Below, one piece after another: positions 1 through 12,900 of a stretch of DNA of 64,000 nucleotides. A model generated the notes under the pieces. It was not told where the DNA came from. It ran no database searches and worked only from the letters and a program-made list of their open reading frames with translations. The translations under genes were made by a program, and so were the position numbers. The number at the start of each line of letters is the position of its first letter. The first letter of the stretch is position 1. This DNA is from Pararge aegeria (taxonomy: Eukaryota > Arthropoda > Insecta > Lepidoptera > Nymphalidae): positions 3,286,001 to 3,350,000 of the forward strand of contig NC_053187.1 of the NCBI RefSeq assembly GCF_905163445.1, written 5' to 3'.

Positions 1-90
1 GGTCCTTACGATGACTCGTAGCTAGATGTTAAAAGATGGCTCCATTCTACGTTATTTATTCTCGGGTACAGTCTACTGGGTACTACTTAC

Positions 91-221
91 CTAAGCTGAG
101 CGCAGTAGAACTGGTGCGGGATGGCAGTTAGAACGCCGGCTCCGTCACCAGTGTCGTTGTCACAGGCGCACGCACCTCGGTGCTCCATACGTTTTGCGAG
201 AGTCTCAGCATCTCGGACGAT
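91..221 (-). CDS. GOGAT second exon (amidotransferase domain)
   Basis: 131 nt, entered in phase 0 and ending with two bases of a split codon. It encodes the RMEHRGACACDNDTGDGAG block, among the most conserved stretches of the GltB glutaminase domain. The next exon must lie left of base 1. Confidence 0.9.
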
Positions 222-2185
222 CTGAGAGATAAATAAAACAATTATCATTTGGGTACTACTAGCAAAAACTGATTCATCTAAACTGTGTATTTATTTAATT
301 CGTTAATTTAATCAAACAATGCAAGAAACTTTCATAGGAAGGTGAAAACATACACTCATATGTCTGAAAAGTTTGATATGGTCATAATGGTTTTTTTTAA
401 ATTTTCAATTAATAAAACTTAAAACAATGTCACTCTTGTATACGGCTTCGCATTACAGCAAAAAGTATTTTTTTACTCCTGAAGGCCATATATAGATAGC
501 TTATATATACTTTTTAGCCTGTGAATATCATAGGTTTTCTAAAGATTCATAAAACGCAGACGTAATCGCAAGCAACAGATAGGAATATCTATATTGAGAA
601 GATGCTTTTATATCCAGGAACTGAAATAGTTAATATAGTGATACATGTTCTCTCAGTGGAGACACGGAAGGGCTGCCAAATCTAACTATAATCCCAAGAG
701 ACAAGTCACTGGAAATAATACAAGTGAGCAAGTGCAGATACCGATGTCATGTTAGGGAAGTGTAAAGTCCAGCTGTTTTAATAGACCAATTTTGACAATT
801 TATGTCTTGCCATGGAGACGGATGAAACACCGATACACGTAATGCTCCAATGCAATGGAGTAGCAGACGGTGCAACGGCCCATGAACAGAAGAAGAAGAA
901 GATGCCATGTGGAGACGGTGGAAACGAAAAAAAATATTGACAACTCCCCTCCTCTACCCACGGTGTCGTACCAGGCGTCTAATGGAATATAACAGAAAAC
1001 AGACAGCATTCCCTGTGCTATTACTACAAGCTACTGCAATCACCACCCCGTCTGCCCAGAGTGGTAATTATAGACCAATCCTGCTCTTGAAATTAAATAT
1101 ACCAGAACTCTAAATAACTCTGAAGCAATGTAGAGTTCTTATATATTAAAATCGCAATCAGGAGGTTCATAAACTGTCATACCCATTAGTGATATACATA
1201 TTGCTCTTGACTATTAGTTTTAGGTATAGTATAGTAGTTAAATGATTGAGGTGTTTAATTTTCTTTTTTTTTTAATTCCTGTACAGCTTTGACTGCAATC
1301 TCACCTGTTGGTCAATGACAATATAGTGTCAATGGTATGATTGGATGGATGGTATATTGACCGAATTGTTTCAACATTGTGTAAATATTCAAAGTAAACC
1401 ATAGAATTTGACGGCCGATTGGCGCAGTTTGCAGCGATCCTGCTTTCTGAGCCCCAGGCCGTGGGTTCGATTCCCACTACTGGAAAATGTCTGTGTGATG
1501 AGCATGTATATTTTTCAGTGTCTGGGTGTTTATATGTATATTTTAAGTATTTATGTATGTTATTCATAAAAATATTCATCAGTTGTCTTAGTACCCATAA
1601 CACAAGCTACGCTTACTTTGGGGCTAGATGGCGATGTGTGTACTGTCCTAGTATATTTATTTATTTATTTATTTATTTATAGAATTGGTGATAGCCCAGT
1701 TGGTAGGAACTCAACTTCACTTTCGGAGGCAGAGTTGGAATCCAAGCACGCACATGTTACTTAAGTTATGTGCATTTTAAAGAATTTAAATATAACTTGC
1801 TTCAATGGTGACGGAAAACATCTGAAGGAAACTTGCATACCTAAGAATTCTCCATTATGTTCTCAAAGGTGAGGGCCACCAATCCCCACTGGGCCAGCGT
1901 GGTGGGTTACGCTCTTGACCCCTTCTTTGTGAGAGGAGACCCTCGCCCTGTAGTGGGCCAGGAATGGGTTGATATGATGATGATGATGAATCCATCAACT
2001 ATTTTATGACTTTCGTGAAGACTATTATATGGAAGCTGTATTTTAATTGAAGCTATATTTTCAATGAATACTTACTTTATGGGAACGTTTTCCGTCGATA
2101 GCAACAATGAAACCAACACCGCAGGCTTCGTGCTCGTTCTGTGGGTCGTACAAGCCTTGCTTGGGCGGCCCTTCCCACTCCATAC
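91..2185 (-). CDS. Glutamate synthase (GOGAT), N-terminal part, two exons, continues past the left edge
   Basis: Glutamate synthase moves the amide nitrogen of glutamine to 2-oxoglutarate, giving two glutamates; the insect enzyme is expected to use NADH. Two minus-strand exons join in phase 0. Exon 2076-2185 has acceptor ctacag and donor gtaagt; its first ATG is at 2183-2181 and it encodes 36 codons including EACGVGFIVAIDG. Exon 91-221 has acceptor ctctcag and donor gtaagt, and encodes IVRDAETLAKRMEHRGACAC followed by DNDTGDGAGVLTAIPHQFYC. This is the class II glutamine amidotransferase start of GltB-type enzymes. The catalytic Cys (codon 2123-2121) is residue 21 from that ATG, so a short propeptide removed to expose Cys1 is likely. 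The family is about 2000 residues, so more than 95% lies outside the window. An upstream 5'UTR or coding exon may exist between 2186 and 6600; I could not place it. Vertebrates lack this enzyme; insects including silkworm have it. Confidence 0.9.
900..1085 (+). mobile_element. LINE 3'-tail fragment
   Basis: Contains a degraded form of a tail also found at 35425-35580 (+) and 24897-25130 (-): a cccgtgggtgtcgtaagagg-like core, then ctactacaagctactgcaat and a caccccgtctgcccag block. Family assignment is from pattern only. Confidence 0.6.
1411..1680 (+). mobile_element. tRNA-headed SINE (family A), full length
   Basis: Head ggccgattggcgcagtttgc resembles an A box and gtgggttcgattcccac a B box. 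The tail ends gatggcgatgtgtgtactgt and then an (attt)n run. Other copies at 33080-33279 (-), 34917-35416 (nested), 41690-41917 (-) and 61636-61897 (+). Confidence 0.8.
1684..1986 (+). mobile_element. tRNA-headed SINE (family B), full length
   Basis: Starts gtgatagcccagttggtagg, continues with an atcacttgcttcaacggtga-like block and a cactgggccagcgtggtggg block, and ends gggttgatatgatgatgatg. More than ten further copies or fragments lie in this window. Confidence 0.8.
2076..2185 (-). CDS. GOGAT exon with the catalytic cysteine
   Basis: 110 nt: two bases (gt) follow the acceptor, then ATG and 36 in-frame codons, ending GKRSHK before the donor. The nucleophile Cys lies in EACGVGFI. The plus-strand reading through this segment is a shadow. 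Confidence 0.9.
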
Positions 2186-2269
2186 CTGTAGCAGACACAA
2201 GAAATTATACACTCAAACTGAAAATATTTCCAATACAAGTAGGCTATTGAATCAGGTCATGAATAACTG

Positions 2270-2545
2270 TAGCAGCGGAAGAGCTGAGGAAGTGACAAGT
2301 GAGATGGTGATAACAAAGAAAAAAAATAGCAGACTAAGTTTGTTGTGGGCTTGTTCTTAGACCAGGTCGCGTTTGGAACCCTCGTAGCTTTAGTTTTAAG
2401 TTGACAAATTTAGTTATCGCTCATTATTCGCGTTATCGCATCAACTCACTTCTATGTTATATTTTACATGTAATGTACGCATCAAAAGTGCCATGTATTT
2501 GCCTATTTGAATGAAGAAATATTTGACTTTGAGTTTGCTGCGGCT
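2270..2545 (+). mobile_element. Interspersed repeat (family D)
   Basis: Includes aagtttgttgtgggcttgtt, gcgtttggaaccctcgtagc and a caaaagtgccatgtatttgc block. The reverse complement recurs at 7080-7275 and, more diverged, at 59690-59835; a short piece is at 3535-3640. Type not established; likely a retroelement tail. Confidence 0.6.
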
Positions 2546-2889
2546 TTAAGAGACATGACTTATTCAGTTTCCTTTGCTATGTTGCAATTCACGATTAGTT
2601 CTAAGAGTTGTTGAGTTCTGTATAAATTAAATTTTATACTTTGACTAGTGTTTTTATAATAAACTTTTTCTAATAAAAAATATCTGTATAAATAAGATGT
2701 TCTTTTTTTCTTTAAATATCTCTCAAGAACATTTTACATAGGATAAACATTTAATCAGTAATATGGTTGAGAATAACTTCTTTTTTAGATATGAAGAACT
2801 GTATAGATTACTAAGAGTTTAAGTTCTTCTAACCTCATGTTTAGCATAAAATACTTGTAGGAAATCATGGTACTCAAATTGAACTGTTC

Positions 2890-3412
2890 AGTGCTATTTG
2901 AGGACTAAGGATGACAACAGGTTGCATGTTCCTGCCAGTCACTCGCATGCGTATGGAAATTCTTTTACAGTCAAGGTGGTTATACTCTGGAATGGATTAC
3001 CAAGAGACATAAGACAGTCTAAATCATTAAGCATCTTCAAAAGTCGTTTAAAAGAATATTATTTATCTGCAGAGTCATAAACTAATATGTTTGCTCTGTA
3101 TGTATTTGTGTATATTTATATTTATATATATATATATATATTTATATATGTATGTATTTATTTCTGTATTATTTGTATTTGTATTAGCTGTTTATGTATT
3201 ATTGGTATATATAGTAGATGTAGTTTATGTGATATATTTTTAAAATTGCACTATCCCGTTTCCATACTCCTTTTCTTCTTTCATTAAGGGTAGTCTGGAG
3301 GAGATCGCTTAAAGTTTTAAGACCGCCTTTGCGCATTTTTATTCTTCTTATATTTATGTTTTCAATTTATATTATAAATTGTGTGCAATATTTTATCTAT
3401 CTATCTATCTAA
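2890..3412 (+). mobile_element. LINE fragment: reverse transcriptase C-terminus and 3'UTR
   Basis: 2898-3080 encodes 60 aa including VVILWNGLPRDIRQSKSLS followed by IFKSRLKEY, the typical C-terminal end of CR1/Jockey-type LINE polyproteins. It is followed by a 3'UTR with the gatcgctt...aagaccgcctttgcg tail and a (tcta)n end at about 3396-3412. 5'-truncated and not autonomous. Confidence 0.75.
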
Positions 3413-5628
3413 AATTGAACTGCTCCCTACTTTAGTTCAGGTTGCAATAGCAACAAGAATAAATTCCTTACCTACTATTGAAGCAGTTGTTTAAAATATG
3501 CATTTTAATATTTTCCGCACAACAGAACCATGAATTTGTTTCAGTTCAAAGTCAAATATTTATTTTTTCAAATAGGCACATAGATGGCACTTTTGATGCA
3601 TATGTAATGTATGTATAAAAAATGTGTAAGTTGTCTTGACATTCACAAAATTATGGTATGATTGCTGCAAAATTATTCACAATAACAAATATGTACTAAA
3701 ACTGGCCTTACTGATAATCCTGAGTTAGTAAACTGATTATGGTTTGCGGAGGCCTAAACAATATTGTTCTGACCCCCTTGAGTTTCATCAAACAAACTGG
3801 CAATTTCCTGGTGTCTATTTACAACTGGCAATTTGATTAACACAATTCCTTTAAAATGCAAAGTCCCTATTAGGGAGAAGACTTTTTTATTTCAAAATTT
3901 ATATTAAACAGTGGTACTTTTCTATGTTGCTTATAATAATAGAATAATAATAACTTTTAATTGTCTCATGATTAAAAATTTAGAATAAATAAATAAATAT
4001 TCTGTCTATAAACTGAAGGTGTATCAATTTACTTTTTATTTTCAATTTACGTAAGTTTTTATGTATTGAGATCCAATGAGCTAATTTTGGACCGCGCATC
4101 TCCTGTCCCTCTACCTGAAGAATGTTGTTGCCAGTATTGCATATTCTTTTCCAGAAGGATGCTATAAATACCCTGATAATATGCTTTCACCAGAAATATT
4201 TTTTATTTGTGTGAGATATCGCATTAAATGATACAGGTTAAAGGATTTACCTTTAAATAATAGTTATATTAAATATACACCCCGTATGAGTTTAAGCGGA
4301 AAGCTCAAGAGCCATAATCAGTTTAAAAAAAATGCCAGTAGACAAAGTATTAAAGCAAAATTAAAAAAAGAAAAACCCAATTATTAATTAATTTGAGCAT
4401 TAACTTTGTTTGTAGAGGTTTAAGGCTGACTAAGGTAATTTTTTTTTTTTTATTTCAAGAATGTTCGCTTTTTGATATGTGAACATTTTTGTAGGAATAC
4501 TTAGAAATTATAATATCTTATTGCCAAAATATTTCTTCTGCAATGTTTATACCAAATAATAAATGTATAATTTTTCTCTTTAACAATATCATAACCATAA
4601 CATGAAAGCAATTTTTTTGTTGCTCATGGTAGGTACTATTTTGAAAAGTAGTAGGTAGGTAGACGAAGTTGTTGAAAAATTACCTTAAACTATGAACGCT
4701 GATAGAAATCTTAACCTCATCACAGGACAACTATAAATAAGTCTGCTGTAGCTACAGCTATCGCTTAAAGCAAATTTACCTAGTCTAACTAGGAAATGAT
4801 CATAGTACAATCAATAAACAACTAACTTATAAAGAAGAAGATAACGGATATTATTTCGAAAACAGAATACGATGTTCTAAAAACTGCGCAGTTCTTCGAC
4901 ATACAGTGGGTGCTTTGGGAATTGTATCTCAGAAGGTATCTAAGCAAACATTTGATAGGCAATGTATGCCTTGTAGTTTACTTTAAATTTAATGCAGTTT
5001 TTACCACGTATGCAAATACACGTGGGCCTGTTCATATGATCGGTGGTCGGTAAGTTGGAGAAAATATAAAACCTAAAAGTGCACCGAATTCCTTACCTCA
5101 AAGTAGGTTCGATAGAAAAACGAAACTGCACGGTTAACGCACTATTGCTAGCACTTTTACAGACAGATGCTGTAGCTAAACAGAAACACAATAGTTATTC
5201 TTAGAATTTGTAATAGGTATCTGGAAAACTAGAAAATGCCGGCAAATAGTAGTGACCCCTTTCAGTCGACTACGCCAGCCGGTGATCCGCGATTGACTGA
5301 TTGATTAGAACGAAATGGCGACCGAGATTTGGTTTTAATGAATGAATGTCATATGGAGGCTTCTGATTGGTTAAGACAAGGTTATGCTCAAGGTGAGTGT
5401 TGCTATAATATTGAGGCGGTCTTACCGTATGTACATTTAGAAATAGATTTATAATCTAGGTTGCCTCATTGCACCAATTTTCGTATTATCTTTTCAAAAA
5501 TATTATAAACACTGTTACTGGGTATTACGAGATATAATATGTATAGGCATTTAAAAGTATGTTGGAATAATAAACTTACATACTTAAAACATTAACCATT
5601 ATACATTTATAATTTATAAGTTTGTCAT

Positions 5629-5648
5629 GTGTGTGTGTGTGTGTGTGT
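5629..5648. repeat. (GT)n microsatellite
   Basis: About ten GT units between PDSS2 and GOGAT. Confidence 0.9.
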
Positions 5649-6620
5649 GATATGCGCGCACGTGGTTATATCTGTGTGTATCTGGCATGGATGAGCTGAT
5701 TCTGTTATTTGTTTTTCTTGTTCTTAGTTACGTTTGATTAAAATAGGTCCAATATTGATGCCGCCACAAAATTAGGATATTAAGTAATTATTCACAATTC
5801 CCTCAATATGGGTATTAAATTATTTACATTTCACTTCTTCTAGTAGAATATTATGACAAATTTAAAATCTAAGATAGCTACCATAACATGCCAGATTAAT
5901 TTTTTTTCATTTTATGTCATTTGAAGTTCAAATAAAATTTTATTAACCTATGATAATGTTTTTAATCTTCTGATCAAAGCACACTATTTATTATATTAAG
6001 AAGGCATTCTTTACCTATATCCTTTAGTTAAATCAACATTAAATAATTAAAAATACCATTTAAAAACGTTCAAATGATTGTTTGTTAAAATGTTGTACTA
6101 AAGAAAACGTTTAAAATTTAATTTATTGTATTTAGACATGATTGCCGATCCTAGAAATCATAGAAGTGTTAATAAATTTTACATGTTTTCGTTTTGCATC
6201 AGAATTAGATTGTGATTATAAAAATTACATTTCGAAATTATTGAGTTTAGAACCACGAAAAATAGCAAACACTAAAAACCTGGCAACATTGTGCTTCGCC
6301 CTTCCATTCAATACCTTTTCATTCAACAGTGAATCGCCATTCAGTGCCAATTGACCAATCGTATATCAGTTAAATATTTTAGCGGCAAAGAGTTGACCGT
6401 TCGTAATGTGGCGCGTACATAAAACGATTTACGAAATATCCATTTACGTAAACGTTGCTTAAACTTGCAAGTTTCGCAATAGGATATCTTAAACTTAGCT
6501 CTTTGCCAATACGAACATTAATATTTGGATAAGGCTGCTGTATGTGTGTTCAGAAATTCTAAAAAATAATTGATTCGATTTTGAAAATTTGTTTTCGGTC
6601 GTATTGTTTTGTGTGCAAAA

Positions 6621-6925
6621 ATGAGTTTCAGTTGCTTACGATGTGTTGTGCGTTACGATTTAGTGAAAGTTTGTTCATCGAGTGCGTTGGTTACGAAATA
6701 TTTAGGATCCTCGCGTGAATTGAGCACGAGTAGCAATCTTCGGGCTGTTGCTCAACAGAATACCAAGCCGGATTGGAACCGTGCTGTAAGCGAGGCCGAG
6801 AAGATAGTCGGCTATCCAACTTCTTTCCTGAGCCTGCGATGGGTGTTGAGCGATGAAATTGCCAACGTTGCGTTGCATTTGAGGAAACTCGTCGGCAGCA
6901 ATCATCCTTTACTGAAAACAGCTAA
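6621..6925 (+). CDS. PDSS2: PDSS2 exon 1 (start, presequence)
   Basis: 305 nt, residues 1-101 plus two bases of codon 102. Ends ...LLKTA before donor gttagt. Includes the mitochondrial presequence and the first helices of the domain. Confidence 0.93.
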
Positions 6926-9900
6926 GTTAGTATTCTTTTTTTAAATATGTACACTACTACTTAAATATATATGATATTCAAATTTAGAACTTTTATTTAC
7001 TCAAATATACTTACTACCATATTAATAACGTCCTCCCTACTGTACATAAGCTGCCTCTCTCATAGTAGAGACGGTTATAAAGTCAAATTCAAGTAGGCCC
7101 ATAGGTGGCACTTTGCATTCGTACATTACATGAGAAGTACACGGTAGTGAGATGATGGCGATAACCATATTCGTAATCTTAAAATCAAAGCTACGAGGGT
7201 TCCAAACGCGTCCTGGTCTAATAGGAAGCCCACAACAAACTTAGCCGGGTGTTTTTTTTGTTATTACCATCTCACATTGTAAAGCAAGTACGTGATAATA
7301 ACCGGAACAGACGACGGCTTTACGTACTCTCTAGGGTCGAACAGAAAAAACACAATAGGTAGGTACTTTACAATTTCGGGATTTGAACCCTCGACATCAT
7401 GAATCCGTATTCGAACATATGGTAACCAATTGATCAACGAAGAAGTTAATAGGCGTATAAACTGCCAAACTGCTATGGCAGTTTTACGCAGCGTACCGAA
7501 ACGCTAAATCGCTCGGCGGCACGTATCTATTGCTCTAAGTATCGCCAGATTGCCTGCGGGATCGTAGCCAAGCAAGCCGAATGCAGATTCTAATTTACGT
7601 AATTTTTTTATTAAGTCTCTTAGTTTTTCATTAATCATTAAAAAAAAATTGTTTCCCATTACTCCGAAATTTGCATTTAAATAAATAATCCGATGTACCC
7701 AACTATAGCCACAGTTAATTAAGCGGTCGCTACTTAAACGTGTGTGTACTTATGTACACGCGTTAGAAGTTATACGTTGGCTTAACAAAAATCTTTCCAA
7801 AAATTTTATTATTCGCCTTATTCTACGTTTGTAGAAAAAACGACACTAACAGTAGAAGAAGGGTATGTATTACATTTGAGGTTTTATTATAACGCATAAT
7901 CTAGTTATCTCATTATAGGACAACCAAGTTTCACTCAGCATTAAAATTTGTACAATTGAATCAATTAAATCACCGGAATGAGCCCGCCGACTTTGACAAT
8001 TAAAGTGTACACGGTCCAACCTTTATTTGGAAAACTAAAATGATGACTATATAAAGCTAACTTCAGGGTGTTTTTTTTGTGACGGCGTGCGCGCGCATCG
8101 TAAAAATTTACTCACATCATTTTTCCCTAACGCGCCAAAAGAAGTATAACTTCAAAAATACCAGAAAGCTCTCGGCCTGTAGTACATTAAAACTAACTTG
8201 TTTGTGCAATATATATTTTACATGGATAGGTACTCTACTTGTAACTACTCTGTAATGTAAAATTTTACTAGATCATAAGACTGACCCGACTACGCGTTTT
8301 TGTCGAACCACTTGTATGAGGTTTCACAGTGTAATGTCACTCTACAGAAATAACCTTTTTATTAATATTTTGTATGAAATAAATTAATATCGAATTTTGA
8401 AAAGTCGTAGACCAACAGTTGTGATTTCTAATGATAGGAACTAGAAGGCCGAGAGCTTTCTGGTATTTTTATTTAACCCTGCATAATAATAAAAGTCCAC
8501 CATTCCGCACTGGGCCAGCATGGTGGACTACGGCTTCAACCCCTTCCCATTGTGGGATGAGACCCGTAGTGGGCCATTATGGGTTGAGTGAATCTTAAAT
8601 CTTTAAACGAGCAATTCTTGTATATACACATATCTATATATAATTGGAATCTCCGAATCGGCTCCAACGGTTTTCTTGAAATTTAGTATACATTTTCGGG
8701 GGTGATAAATCGATCTAGCTAGGATTCATTTATATTGGAATCTCGGGCAAAAACTGCAAAAAATATCCATTTTGAGAGGTTCTGATGTGTGAGATGCGTG
8801 AACGGTAAACGTTACCCCAAACGATGGGAGTATGTAGTAAGTATATCGGAATTGTATTAGTAATATAGTGAACAGTCCGCGAAAACATACGAATGTTTTT
8901 TTAAGTCTGTTCATTCGCGGACGAAGTCGCGCGGGTCCTCTAGTAATAAAAAAAACGATGATTGTTACTAGCAACTATGTTTAAGTATGTAATATCGCGT
9001 CGGTGAAAGTCTAATGGGTCTTCGGTGTCCGTTTTGGGTTCAATCCCCGTTCCCCAGTACGTAAATTTTTTTACTTTTCGGTTTTATATGTAAACCTTTT
9101 TCATCCTGAGAAGGCAGTGAAACGTTAAATCCATAAATAACCCATCAGTTTCTACGCAGTATCGTACCGGAACGCGAAATCTCTTGGCAGCACGGCTTTG
9201 TCGGTAGGAGGTTTGACGTCATTTGCCAAATAATATATGTGTTAATAGTAAACGGGGGTAAACATCTCCTATTCCATGTTCCCGTGCTTATCTCTTGTCA
9301 GTGGGTATACTTATTCGGGGGACATATTTTTTGTCTTCTGCCTGTTTTAGCCCTGAAGCAGGGCCTGGAATAGGAGAAGTTCACCCTTGTTTATTATTAC
9401 ACATATAATATTATTTCCAAATATTTCGTAAGGTACTCCGAGAATTGAAAAGATAAATTTGTTTGTTTGCTTGAAGTCTTTATGGCACACACACATTTTA
9501 TACGAATTAAACACAAATACAGAAGAAACTAAGAAAATAAAATAGAGCGTGTTAAGGCGGTCTTATCACTAAAGCGATCTCTTCCAGACAACCTTTGACG
9601 TTAGGAAAAAAAAATCCCTTTTTTGTATCCTTTCCCCGGAGATGTAATTGTCTCCTGTCCATGCTAGCCGTGCAGGGCGTGGTTACCATAGTATGAAATA
9701 GGTGAAGAGGAAGGGTTTTAAACGTATAACTATGATAAAATATTGTCTTTTTTTTTTTAATGTAGCAAAAAACTTATCAAATATTTTTGTCGCGATTTTT
9801 GAAAGAATACTCCTATGTGCGACGTCCGTCCGTTTTCCGAGCCTGCTATTACTTAAATATATACATTCAGTTATTGCGTGCAGTGACGGCATTTCCTCGC

Positions 9901-12900
9901 GTAACCTAGCTCAGTACGTATAATCTAGCTTTGTAATTATTTTCCAGTTTGCATCACAATTCATTGAACTGAATATAAATTAGATTCATTATAAAATTGT
10001 AGTTTCTGGCTGTGATTGCGAAAGGAGGTAGAGACTAGAGTAGATACCTATCAATCTAATTTGATTTATTTAAATACTCGTATGTAAAACTTGTGTTTTT
10101 GTTATGAACAAAAATGAATATTAACTATCGACTTTCTCGAAATGGATTATAAATTACATCTAGGTACTTACATATTATAGTCTGCTAAAGATTCAGAAGT
10201 ATAAAGTGCTTACACTTTAGTACCTTTATAATATAATAGGCAGTGTCAGGTTAAAATCATGAGATCTTCCAAAACTAAGTACTTGTCGCAGTTTTTTGAT
10301 TAGAAGCACCAAAATTTATATAGCAATGGGATTATGTCCCTACCTACAAGATGACAAAAAGTCATCGAACAAAATGGTATCTAACTACATACTCTAGTTA
10401 AATGTAAATAAACTATATCATATATAACTGTATATATTAGAGAGGCATATTTTTTTCATGAAAGAATATTTTGTAAATGAAAGAAACACTACTTTTTGTA
10501 CCAGTTATTTATTGACAAAATAAAAAAGATAAGCTAATTTTGACAATCAATGTTTTATCAAATAAACAACAAAGTTTTATCAAATAAACTTCTCATTTTT
10601 TCTTACAAATGATAAATTAAACTAAATTAAATTTCTATGAAATTGTATATTGTTACGAACACTGTTTTGAGTGACAACTTTTTAATTTGGCCGAATCTTT
10701 CGGTTCGGTACATTTTGGATCCAATATTCGACCGAACATTCTTATTCGGTTGAACCTACATTGAGCGCATCTCTAGTATATATTATACTAGTGGTCCCTC
10801 GCGACGTCGTCCGCGTAAAAGTCAACCTTAAAAGATAGACATGCTGTCACCTGTACCAGGCTTTTTTAGAACTTATAAAGGGAGAAACTTTTTTATGCGT
10901 GATTTTATCGAAACTTTAACCGTTTACGCAGCGCACGTGGCGTAAGCTAAGTGGCCGATTTTGAAACATTCTTCATTGGTCCTATGCTCCTTTTAGTCTT
11001 AGCGTGATGGTATATACTCTATAGTCTTCCTCGATAGATCAGCTATCCAACACTGAAAGAGTTTATCAAATCAGACTCGTACCTGAATAAATCAGCCGTT
11101 TAGTTGCAGTATAGGTAAATAACCTAGATACCGACTGCAGCGCCATCTTTCGGGCTGATTTGTGAATCTAAACCATCCAGGATGTCACCCAAACACATAC
11201 AAAAAAAATCATTGAAATCGGTCCAGCCGTTTAGGAGGAGTTCAGTGACATACACACGCACAGAAGAATTATATATATAAAGATATACATATATGCTTTA
11301 ACTCATACTTATAATATGATTCCTAAGGTACCATTGCATAAGCTTAAACAATGTGTTAAGTTTACAGTCTGCCTTCCGAATCGGCGCGGTTGTAGAGTCA
11401 CTACATTCGTAGTGACTCTACAACCGCGCCGATTCGGATATTATTGACGTTTCAAAAGTGCTCATAAAGAACTTAGGCCTACATGAAATTAGTTAATATC
11501 GTTTTTTTTTTTAAATTATGAAGTTACCTAAGCAGATAAAGCGAATTACCTGTTTACGCACGATGCCTTGCCACTTTAATTTTATCTTTACTTTTTGTTT
11601 AATTTAATTCCAAGATGTGTACACATACTTTTGGTTGTAGCTTAGAACAAAACTTGTTATTACTTTTATTTAGATCTACTTTAAGTTATTACCTGTTTTG
11701 TGTACCTAATAACAATAAATAAATAAATAGATGCCCTGTTTTCGTTATGACAGACGATTTAGACCCATCACGCTGTTCCTACGCGGGTTGGTGGGACGCA
11801 CAAGTAAGTGACAGGACCGCCTTAACGTACTCTTCGAGGCACAGGGGTTTAAACCGCCAATTTTCTAATTCCGGGCTGGTACTAAAAATTCCTTAAAACA
11901 GAAAATACACAATGCCCTATAATTTTTTGCCCGAACTATTATTCGAACTCCGGATCTCGTGATTGTATTTGTTTATGAGGGAAGTTGACTGTATCAATGT
12001 GTTTCTTTTCCCATAGGAACCTCATATACAATGGCAAAAATAATATGCAGGCATGGGGACTCATCGTGTTGCTGGTGTCGAAAGCAGCTGGCCACAGTCC
12101 AGAAATACCTGACATGGAGCAGGATAAAGCAGCGGGAGTCCTGCACAGGTTAGTAACCTAGTCCCAATGATTTCATTAATAATAAAAAAAACTAAGTTTT
12201 AATATGGTACACACACACACAAACACACACACACACACACCCACCCACACCAACCCACACCCACACCAGTGGAGTGCACAGAAGGTATGCACGGGGTATG
12301 CATCTGATATAAAATGAATAAAATCCTCCAGTACGAGAGTTATAAAAAACTTAAGGATAGGCTTTGTAAGAGTTATATTAAGACTACACTTAAGTTTTTT
12401 ACAACTCTTACTTTATTACTTCTTTTACTTCATTTTATATCATCTGCATACCCTGTGCATACCCTCTATGCACGCCACTGACCCACACACGACTCCCGCA
12501 CACACAACCCCCACACACACACCCATACACGACCTTAAGACCTTTTATTTAAAATATCACTTTCTTCAACGGTGAAACTGAGACTGACATGCCTGAGAGT
12601 TCTCCATAGTGTTCTTAAGGGTGTGTGAAGTCCACCAATCCGCACTGGGCCAGCGTGGTGGACTTAACCTTAACCCCTTCTCAATGTGGGAGAAGGCCCG
12701 TGCCTATTGGGCCGGTTATGGGTTGATTTGATGAGAATTAAGGCTGAGAATAAATAACTAAAAGTTTGTAGTAATCCCTATCTTTTCTACACAGTCAACG
12801 CGCCTTAGCAGAAGTAACAGAGATGATACGCACATCGCACCTCGTCCACAAGGGGCTGGTCAACATGAACGCACGTCAAGTTGTCCCAAGCGAGTCGGAC

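Larger units (their letters stand above)
222..2075 (-). other. GOGAT intron, 1.85 kb, largely repeats
   Basis: Holds a LINE tail at about 900-1085, a tRNA-headed SINE at 1411-1680 and a second-family SINE at 1684-1986. No coding sequence seen in 240-900. Confidence 0.7.
2186..6620. other. Interval between divergent GOGAT and PDSS2
   Basis: 4.4 kb. Contains repeat fragments at 2270-2545, 2890-3412 and 3535-3640 and a (GT)n run near 5629-5648. 3650-5200 is AT-rich with no recognisable gene. 5230-5400 is richer in CpG and may be promoter-proximal or hold a first exon for a gene on either strand. Both promoters must lie here, but I see no core element I would stake a claim on. Confidence 0.5.
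6926..12016 (+). other. PDSS2: PDSS2 intron 1, 5.1 kb
   Basis: Mostly repeat debris: 7080-7275, 8490-8592, 8606-8955, a LINE tail at 9540-9610, 10780-11285, and the perfect palindrome 11376-11437. 9700-10650 and 11460-12000 show no recognisable feature. Confidence 0.7.
12149..12794 (+). other. PDSS2: PDSS2 intron 2
   Basis: 0.65 kb made almost entirely of a CA-rich microsatellite, a fold-back MITE and a SINE. Confidence 0.8.

Noticed and set aside
1440..1490. tRNA gene (good B box gtgggttcgattcccac)
   Set aside because: The same box recurs in several dispersed copies with a common 200-bp tail, so it is the tRNA-derived head of a SINE.
2064..2360. 98-codon plus-strand open frame
   Set aside because: It overlaps the minus-strand GOGAT exon 2076-2185 and then runs into repeat sequence; no sign of a protein on the plus strand.
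6142..6354. 70-codon open frame just upstream of PDSS2
   Set aside because: No family resemblance, AT-driven composition; more likely PDSS2 upstream DNA.
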